Below are positions 58,106-64,000 of a stretch of 64,000 nt of DNA, piece after piece (the first letter of the stretch is position 1; every line of letters begins with the position of its first letter). Location: NCBI GenBank assembly GCA_964534325.1, contig CAZHOR010000011.1, positions 1-64,000 of the forward strand, in the 5' to 3' direction. Position numbers and translations under genes: made by a program. Source of the DNA: JdFR-22 sp964534325. Lineage in GTDB: Archaea; Halobacteriota; Archaeoglobi; Archaeoglobales; Archaeoglobaceae. A model generated the notes under the pieces. It was not told the origin of the DNA, searched no databases, and worked only from the letters and a program-made list of their open reading frames with translations.

Positions 58106-60040
58106 TTAACCGCTATCTTTTTTGAGGAACAGAATCCCTAAAGGAGGTAGCGTCAGGGAGATAGAGTGGTGTTTTCCGTGGGAGTAAATGGGTGTTGCTT
58201 CCGAACCCCCCATATTCCCGTATCCATTACCTCCATATAATTCGGCGTCACTGTTGAGGACTTCCTTCCAGTAACCTCCTTCAGGAACTCCTATCAGATA
58301 ATTGTATCTGGTGATGGGGGTGAAATTGCATACCACAACCATAGCCTCTGACCCGTCTTTACTCCTTCTTATGAAGGCTATAACACTATGCTCCCAGTCG
58401 TTGAAGTCGATCCACTCAAAACCTTCGGGCTTTAGATCGTTCTGCAATGCCCGCTCATTCCTGTAAAGGTGGTTGACATCCTCCAACCACTTGTTTACCC
58501 CCTGGTGCTCCCAATAGTCCAGCAGATGCCAGTCCAAACTATCATCGTGGGACCACTCCCTGCCCTGACCGAACTCACCACCCATGAACAGGAGCTTCTT
58601 TCCGGGATGAGCATACATATACCCGTAGAGCAGGCGCAGATTGGAGAATTTCTGCCAGTCCTCTCCAGGCATTTTTCCCAGAAGAGAGCCTTTCATGTGG
58701 ACCACTTCGTCGTGGGACAGGGGAAGCATGAAATTTTCTGTGAAAGCATACCAGATACTGAACGTGAGCTGACTGTGATGGAATTTTCGGTAGATGGGGT
58801 CTGTAGAGAAGTAGTAGAGGGTGTCGTGCATCCAGCCCATATTCCACTTGAAATCGAATCCCAGTCCTCCCACATAAGTGGGATGGGATACCATGGGCCA
58901 GGCAGTGGATTCCTCTGCAATGGTCAGTATACCGGGAAAACTCTTGTGGATCTCTTCATTCAAATTCCTGATAAAACTTATGGCCTCCAGATTTTCATTC
59001 CCCCCGTATTCGTTGGGGATCCATTCTCCAGGACCTCTTGAATAATCCAGATAAAGCATAGAGGCTACGGCATCCAGGCGGATACCATCAGCATGATATT
59101 TGCCTGCCCAGAACATGGCACTGCTTATGAGGAAATTGCGGACTTCATTCCTCCCGTAATTGAAGATAGAGCTCTTCCAGTCCGGGTGATATCCCTTGCG
59201 GGTGTCTGCGTGCTCGAAGAGATGGGTTCCGTCAAAATAGACCAGTCCATGCTCGTCGTTGGGGAAATGGGATGGCACCCAGTCCAGTATCACTCCAATT
59301 CCCTTTTGATGAAGATAATCCACCAGATACATGAAGTCCTGTGGCTTTCCATAGCGGCTGGTGGGAGCAAAATATCCGGTGGTCTGGTATCCCCAGGAGC
59401 CGTAGAAGGGGTGCTCCATCACGGGCATGAACTCCACATGAGTGAAACCCTTTTTCTTGACGTGATTGGCCAGCATTGGTGCCAGCTCTCTATAATTCAG
59501 AAAACGGTTATCTTCAGGGACTCTCATCCAGGAGCCCGGGTGGACCTCATACACGGAGATGGGTGAGTCGTGAGAGTTGAACTCCTGCCTGTTGTTCATC
59601 CAATCATCATCTCCCCATTCGTATTCCAGGTCCCACACAATAGAAGCGGTTTTAGGGGGTTGTTCGTTGTAAAAGGCAAAGGGGTCGGCTTTATCCACAA
59701 CATAGTCACCGTAGATGGATACAATGTGGTATTTGTAAACATCTCCTTTAGTCACTCCGGGGATAAAACCTTCCCAGATCCCTGAGCCGTCCTCTCTACT
59801 GTTCAAAGGATTCGCTTTAGGATCCCATTGATTGAACTCTCCCATCACGGAAACACTGCGGGCATTGGGGGCCCACACCGCAAAATGCACTCCTTCATAG
59901 CCATTATTAACTGTAAGCTGAGAGCCCAGTTTATCGAACAATCGAAAATGATTTCCTTCCTTGAAAAGATAAATATCGTAATCGCTAAGCATGGTCGTGC
60001 CCTTTCTCCCCTCACTATCCATGTTTTCCATCTTTCCCAT
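58106..60040 (-). CDS. glgB: 1,4-alpha-glucan branching enzyme
   Basis: A 644-residue GH13 branching enzyme. A CBM48 domain lies near residues 20-120 (GVHFAVWAPNARSVSVMGEF), and the catalytic residues are the nucleophile Asp in GIRLDAVASMLYLDYSR, the acid/base Glu in TIAEESTAWP and the Asp in LSHDEVVHMKGSL. It adds alpha-1,6 branches to glycogen. Its start overlaps the end of treS by 26 bases; later in-frame Met codons are also possible starts. Confidence 0.94.
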   Translation of the reverse strand: MGKMENMDSEGRKGTTMLSDYDIYLFKEGNHFRLFDKLGSQLTVNNGYEGVHFAVWAPNARSVSVMGEFNQWDPKANPLNSREDGSGIWEGFIPGVTKGDVYKYHIVSIYGDYVVDKADPFAFYNEQPPKTASIVWDLEYEWGDDDWMNNRQEFNSHDSPISVYEVHPGSWMRVPEDNRFLNYRELAPMLANHVKKKGFTHVEFMPVMEHPFYGSWGYQTTGYFAPTSRYGKPQDFMYLVDYLHQKGIGVILDWVPSHFPNDEHGLVYFDGTHLFEHADTRKGYHPDWKSSIFNYGRNEVRNFLISSAMFWAGKYHADGIRLDAVASMLYLDYSRGPGEWIPNEYGGNENLEAISFIRNLNEEIHKSFPGILTIAEESTAWPMVSHPTYVGGLGFDFKWNMGWMHDTLYYFSTDPIYRKFHHSQLTFSIWYAFTENFMLPLSHDEVVHMKGSLLGKMPGEDWQKFSNLRLLYGYMYAHPGKKLLFMGGEFGQGREWSHDDSLDWHLLDYWEHQGVNKWLEDVNHLYRNERALQNDLKPEGFEWIDFNDWEHSVIAFIRRSKDGSEAMVVVCNFTPITRYNYLIGVPEGGYWKEVLNSDAELYGGNGYGNMGGSEATPIYSHGKHHSISLTLPPLGILFLKKDSG

Positions 60041-63000
60041 GTTTTTCGTACTCCCCCAGAATGAACTTTATCCCTTTTAATGGTATTATGACCCAGTCCG
60101 GTCGGTTAACAAGTTCGTAGTTGATTTCATAAATAGCTTTTTCCAGAAGGAAAACATGCAGTAAAGTGCTGAGGTCTTCCCTATTCTCCGGGAGGAGAGA
60201 TATACCTCTGACAGTTTCCACATACGAGCTGAGAAAAACACCGCTCATGTAATAATACCACAGATCGGCCCATTCCTTAAGTGTGGGCACGTCCTCTGAA
60301 CGCACGTACTGGTAAAGGGCAGTGTAAGCAGCATAATGGAATGACCTGATCATCCCCGCAACATCCTTGAGGGAGGAGTGCTTCAACCTCCTTTCACTGA
60401 GGGCGCGGATCGGCTCACCTTCAAAGTCGAAAATTATCATGTCATCGCCCGTGTATAGGACCTGGCCCAAATGGTAATCTCCGTGTATCCTTATCTTCTT
60501 GGCGGAGAACTTTCTTATCAGAACATCACCCATGCGGTCAAGGATCTCGGGCTCCAGGAGGAAGAAGTTTCCAGCCTCTACCTGAACGTCTCGTGGCATA
60601 TCTTTGACATTTTTGGAGAGGAATTCTGTAGTTCTCCTCACCAGACCCCTCATGGACTGGTAAAGAGACCTCTGATAAAGTGTGGAGAAGCTTTCAGGGG
60701 AAAAATCCGGTTCATTAGAAGATGAAAGGGCGGCATGCATTTCGCCCGTCCTCTTACCCAGCAAATGAGCCATCTCCAGATACACTCCCCCCATAAGGTC
60801 GTGTATCAGGGGAGGGACAGTGGTAATGCTCACCTCCAGAAGAGAAGAGGGGAATTGAGGCTGTATTTCCGTTATTCTGGACAGGACCTGTTCAAAATAC
60901 TGTCTTACGGCATCCACCATATGCCCCCAGGCTTCACTCTCATGGGGAACATATTCCTGCAGAATACCCAGTATCAATCGCGTTGAGCCGGTCCTGTATT
61001 CAATGGAACCCAGGAATGGGGGTGAATGTTCAAAGCCAGCCTTTTCGGTGAGAAAGGTCCCGATCTCCAGATCGGGGTTGATGCCCTCATCGATCCGCCT
61101 GAAGAGCTTCATGAAAAATTTGTCTTCGAACAGGATGGGAGTATTGCTCTTTTGAGACTGAGATAACCTGGATCCTGCCGGAAGACCCCTCAATCTCTTA
61201 AATCTCCCCAAGCCAGGACTCAGGTGATTTACCATTTCTCCCTCTTGCCCTTTTACGGCCTTTCCTTGAGTAACCAGTGAAAAAAGGTCTTTACGGAACT
61301 CCTCATCATGGACGCCATCAACGATGTATCCTTGACCGCTCTCAGTTGTGAAGAATGCTATCAAACCCTCTGGTCGGTCCATAACTTTATCTATTTTCTC
61401 TACCCTCTCCTCAGATAAAGGTATGAAGGATACAGGTATTTGATAGGTCTCGCTCAGGCCTTCTGTATAATTTATTTTAACCAGAAGAACTGCAGAATGA
61501 TTGATGGGTATATTCTCCATAACTTCCACGTTTTGAATTACCCTCGACTGACCTGCAAACCACTTGCACCTCTTGAGGTATGAGGGTAGAGCTTTCTCCA
61601 GTTTCTTTACCTCTCTGCTGCCCACAAATTTTTTCCAGCTGGTGGCCTTTAATTCCGGAATTCTTTCCTCTGCCCTGGATTCCTCTCCTTTTAAGGTGAA
61701 CATGAAAAAACCGTAGGGATTAAGGGTCAAGAGGTATGGAGATTTCTCAATGGGAGGGAAAGTATTCTTGCTGAACATCTCTTGAGGAACATAGCCGCTG
61801 TACTTCGATAGATCGAGAAAAACGGGTTGAGGTTGTCTGGACAGGTTGGCCACCATAAGAATGACCTCATCCTGATACTGGCGGGTGAAAGCCATTATCT
61901 TCTGATTATCTGGAAATAGTAGCTCCGTGTCTCCTCTACCCAGAGACCTGCACTTCTTCCGGATGGATATCAAATACTTTATCCACCACAATAACGAAGA
62001 GGGGTTTTTCTCTTCATTCTCCACGTTTACAGCTTCATAGTGAAAATTGGGGTCAATGATTACGGGAAGGTATAGTTTATGGGGGTTTGCCATGGAGAAC
62101 CCTGCATTCCTGTCCGGTGACCACTGCATGGGAGTCCTCACACCGTCCCTATCCCCAAGGTAGTAGTTGTCCCCCATCCCTATCTCGTCACCGTAATAGA
62201 TGACGGGGGTGCCCGGAAGGGTCAACAACAGGGCTTTCATAAGCTTGATCTTCCTGAAGTCGTTCCCCAGAAGAGGAGCCAGCCTGCGGCGGATCCCCAG
62301 ATTTATTCTCATTCGAGGGTCTTGAGTGTAAACCCGGTACATGTAATCCCTTTCTTCGTCGGTGACCATCTCCAGGGTCAGCTCGTCGTGATTCCTCAGG
62401 AACAGCACCCACTGATAGTTCTCCGGGATGGATGGTGTTTGCTCCAGGATATCGATTATGGGAAAGCGGTCCTCCATCTGAATGGCCATGAACATTCGGG
62501 GCATTAGAGGAAAGTGGAATGCCATGTGGGTTTCGTCCCCATCTCCAAAGTAGGCTGCTGCATCTTCCGGCCACTGATTCGCTTCAGATAAAAGCATTCT
62601 GTTAGGAAAATTCTTGTCCAGGTGCTCTCTCAAATCCTTCAGGAACTGATGGGTTTCAGGTAAGTTTTCGCAGTTGGTCCCTTCTCTTTCGAACAGGTAG
62701 GGAACAGCATCAAGCCGAAGCCCATCCACACCCATCTCCATCCAGAAGTCTATAACCCGAAGGATCTCCTTCTGGACCCTGGGACTATCGAAATTGAGGT
62801 CGGGCTGGTGAGAATAGAACCGGTGCCAGTAGTATGCTCCCGCAACGGGATCCCATGTCCAGTTGGATGTCTCGAAGTCCTTGAATATTATCCTGGCATC
62901 CCTGTACTTTTCAAGTGTGTTGCTCCACACATAGAAGTCCCTCCATACGGTTCCCGGTTTCGACTTCCTCGATCTCTGGAACCAGGGATGCTGGTCAGAG

Positions 63001-63353
63001 GTGTGGTTGATGACCACCTCAGTTATCACCCTGATATTCCTCTTGTGAGCCTCCTTGAGGAACTTCTTGAAATCCTGCAGGGTGCCGTAATCGGGGTTCA
63101 CCTTGAAATAATCGGAGATATCGTAGCCATCATCCTTAAGAGGCGATTGGTAAAAGGGCAACAGCCATATGGCATTGACCCCCAGGTCTTTTAGGTAATC
63201 CAGCTTCTGTATAAGCCCCTTGAAATCACCGATCCCGTCATTATTGCTGTCGTAAAAGCACTTAACGTGGACTTCGTAGATTATGGCATCCTTATACCAC
63301 AGAGGATCATCTCCCAATTCTACAGGCTCAGGTACAGGCGCAGGCTCAGGCAC
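60015..63353 (-). CDS. treS: Trehalose synthase-maltokinase fusion
   Basis: A 1112-residue bifunctional enzyme. Residues about 15-560 are trehalose synthase (GH13): DGLRLDAVPYLFERE with the nucleophile, LLSEANQWPED with the acid/base, and FLRNHDELTLEMV. The C-terminal about 450 residues are maltokinase with the kinase-like RIHGDYHLGQVLYTG and IIFDFEGEP. It isomerises maltose and trehalose and phosphorylates maltose. In bacteria maltose 1-phosphate feeds GlgE, which is not in this window. The start is a GTG after AAAAAGGTGG. The Pro-rich N terminus (PEPAPVPEP) is unusual. Confidence 0.92.
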   Translation of the reverse strand: MPEPAPVPEPVELGDDPLWYKDAIIYEVHVKCFYDSNNDGIGDFKGLIQKLDYLKDLGVNAIWLLPFYQSPLKDDGYDISDYFKVNPDYGTLQDFKKFLKEAHKRNIRVITEVVINHTSDQHPWFQRSRKSKPGTVWRDFYVWSNTLEKYRDARIIFKDFETSNWTWDPVAGAYYWHRFYSHQPDLNFDSPRVQKEILRVIDFWMEMGVDGLRLDAVPYLFEREGTNCENLPETHQFLKDLREHLDKNFPNRMLLSEANQWPEDAAAYFGDGDETHMAFHFPLMPRMFMAIQMEDRFPIIDILEQTPSIPENYQWVLFLRNHDELTLEMVTDEERDYMYRVYTQDPRMRINLGIRRRLAPLLGNDFRKIKLMKALLLTLPGTPVIYYGDEIGMGDNYYLGDRDGVRTPMQWSPDRNAGFSMANPHKLYLPVIIDPNFHYEAVNVENEEKNPSSLLWWIKYLISIRKKCRSLGRGDTELLFPDNQKIMAFTRQYQDEVILMVANLSRQPQPVFLDLSKYSGYVPQEMFSKNTFPPIEKSPYLLTLNPYGFFMFTLKGEESRAEERIPELKATSWKKFVGSREVKKLEKALPSYLKRCKWFAGQSRVIQNVEVMENIPINHSAVLLVKINYTEGLSETYQIPVSFIPLSEERVEKIDKVMDRPEGLIAFFTTESGQGYIVDGVHDEEFRKDLFSLVTQGKAVKGQEGEMVNHLSPGLGRFKRLRGLPAGSRLSQSQKSNTPILFEDKFFMKLFRRIDEGINPDLEIGTFLTEKAGFEHSPPFLGSIEYRTGSTRLILGILQEYVPHESEAWGHMVDAVRQYFEQVLSRITEIQPQFPSSLLEVSITTVPPLIHDLMGGVYLEMAHLLGKRTGEMHAALSSSNEPDFSPESFSTLYQRSLYQSMRGLVRRTTEFLSKNVKDMPRDVQVEAGNFFLLEPEILDRMGDVLIRKFSAKKIRIHGDYHLGQVLYTGDDMIIFDFEGEPIRALSERRLKHSSLKDVAGMIRSFHYAAYTALYQYVRSEDVPTLKEWADLWYYYMSGVFLSSYVETVRGISLLPENREDLSTLLHVFLLEKAIYEINYELVNRPDWVIIPLKGIKFILGEYEKHGKDGKHG

Positions 63354-63423
63354 GGGACCACCTTTTTAGTAATTAGATAAAATAGGTAACAAAACAATTA
63401 GTTTAGCTCCTTGATCTTGTAAT

Positions 63424-64000
63424 TCATTTTCTTCCATACAACCACAGCATATGATTCAATTCATCGCCAGGGATCTGCTCGAATTGTTGAGGAGTGAGTC
63501 TCCACTTCCAGTTCCCGGTGCCTCCTGCAGGCCTGTTCATGCGGGTCTCTTCTCCCAGACCAAGGATATCCTGCACCGGAATGATGGCCGTGTTTGCCAC
63601 GGACATTAAAGCCAGTCTCATGAGGTCCCAGTGAACTTCTTCTCTCTGCACATCCTTCCCCAGATATGTGGATAGTCTTTCTATATCCTTTTCATGGGCT
63701 TCATAGTCAAACCAGCCTCTAACAGTGTTGTTGTCATGAGTTCCTGTATAAACGATGTAGTTCCTGTGGTGGTTATGGGGCAAATAGGGGTTCCGGGGAT
63801 TGTCTTCACCAAAAGCGAAGAGAAGGACTTTCATCCCCGGGAATTCATACCTGCTCATGACCTCTCTCACGTCAGAAGTTATAGTGCCTAAGTCTTCAGC
63901 CACAATGGGCAGGAAGGGGAATTTCTTGGCCAGCTTGTGGAAGAAATCTTCCGCCGGCGCCTCCACCCATTTACCGTTCACCGCTGTCTTCTCTCCCGCA
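63424..64000 (-). CDS. malQ: 4-alpha-glucanotransferase (MalQ), partial
   Basis: The visible 190 or so residues are the C-terminal part of a GH77 amylomaltase: NGKWVEAPAEDFFHKLAKKF, then IVAEDLGTITSDVREVM (catalytic acid), YTGTHDNNTVRGWF, and the end RPAGGTGNWKWRL. The gene runs off the right edge; its start lies beyond 64000. It exchanges maltodextrin chains and fits the glycogen/trehalose cluster. Confidence 0.92.
   Translation of the reverse strand, partial: AGEKTAVNGKWVEAPAEDFFHKLAKKFPFLPIVAEDLGTITSDVREVMSRYEFPGMKVLLFAFGEDNPRNPYLPHNHHRNYIVYTGTHDNNTVRGWFDYEAHEKDIERLSTYLGKDVQREEVHWDLMRLALMSVANTAIIPVQDILGLGEETRMNRPAGGTGNWKWRLTPQQFEQIPGDELNHMLWLYGRK

Noticed and set aside
1..64000. CRISPR array or cas operon, given the CARF-like regulator
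   Set aside because: No regularly spaced repeats and no cas genes were seen. The 17-base tandem units at about 6245-6288 have no spacers.

Overview
The window is from an archaeal chromosome, most likely a methanogen-related euryarchaeon. The archaeal assignment rests on an archaeal-type S-adenosylmethionine synthetase, a CTP-dependent riboflavin kinase with a fused winged helix, a tRNA gene without encoded CCA, a PEF-CTERM surface protein, and TATA boxes about 25 bases upstream of leaderless start codons. The methanogen link and any species name are inference. No rRNA and no CRISPR array were seen.

Layout. (1) 1-6.5 kb: an IS630-type insertion sequence with an apparent -1 frameshift, a PEF-CTERM beta-helix protein, then backbone genes mat, ribB-ribK and argC, a compact hairpin element with a C-rich (other strand G-quadruplex-like) loop, and tRNA-Glu(CTC). 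(2) 6.5-48.6 kb: a long accessory island starting directly behind the tRNA gene. It holds decayed toxin-antitoxin genes, a YwgA/HD gene pair, a divergent methyltransferase/PD-(D/E)XK nuclease pair whose shared promoter carries a dense GATC cluster, a two-gene cassette with an adenosylhomocysteinase-like protein, a NucS-like nuclease facing EVE and DUF365 proteins, and an 11.5-kb defence block. That block is a BrxC/DUF499 ATPase, a small protein, a DUF1156 (PglXI-like) methyltransferase, a SNF2-DUF3883 helicase and a DUF262-HNH-AlbA_2 fusion. This is the core order of type 3 BREX, but no PglZ, BrxA or BrxF is visible. A nuclease with exact 30-residue repeats, TumE/TumA, several MntA/HepT copies (mostly broken), VapBC, AbiEi/AbiEii, an RHH/aspartic-protease pair, a beta-CASP hydrolase with a CARF-like regulator, a zinc-finger/rhomboid pair and SixA follow. 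(3) 48.9-64 kb: a backbone cluster for glycogen and trehalose: GalT-like protein, alpha-glucan phosphorylase, sugar nucleotidyltransferase, glycogen synthase, GH57 enzyme, TreT, branching enzyme, a trehalose synthase-maltokinase fusion, and MalQ running off the right edge.

How the parts work together. The island reads as a defence locus in which modification enzymes, modification-reading proteins and toxin-antitoxin pairs have accumulated and partly decayed by segmental duplication: pieces of HepT/MntA, TumA, HicB, a DUF4143 ATPase and a zinc-finger gene recur as broken copies. The glycogen cluster could supply ADP-glucose, polymerise and branch it, trim and phosphorolyse it, and interconvert maltose and trehalose. 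No GlgE is in view. Many regulators carry a clear palindromic or iterated operator at the promoter, noted in the entries.
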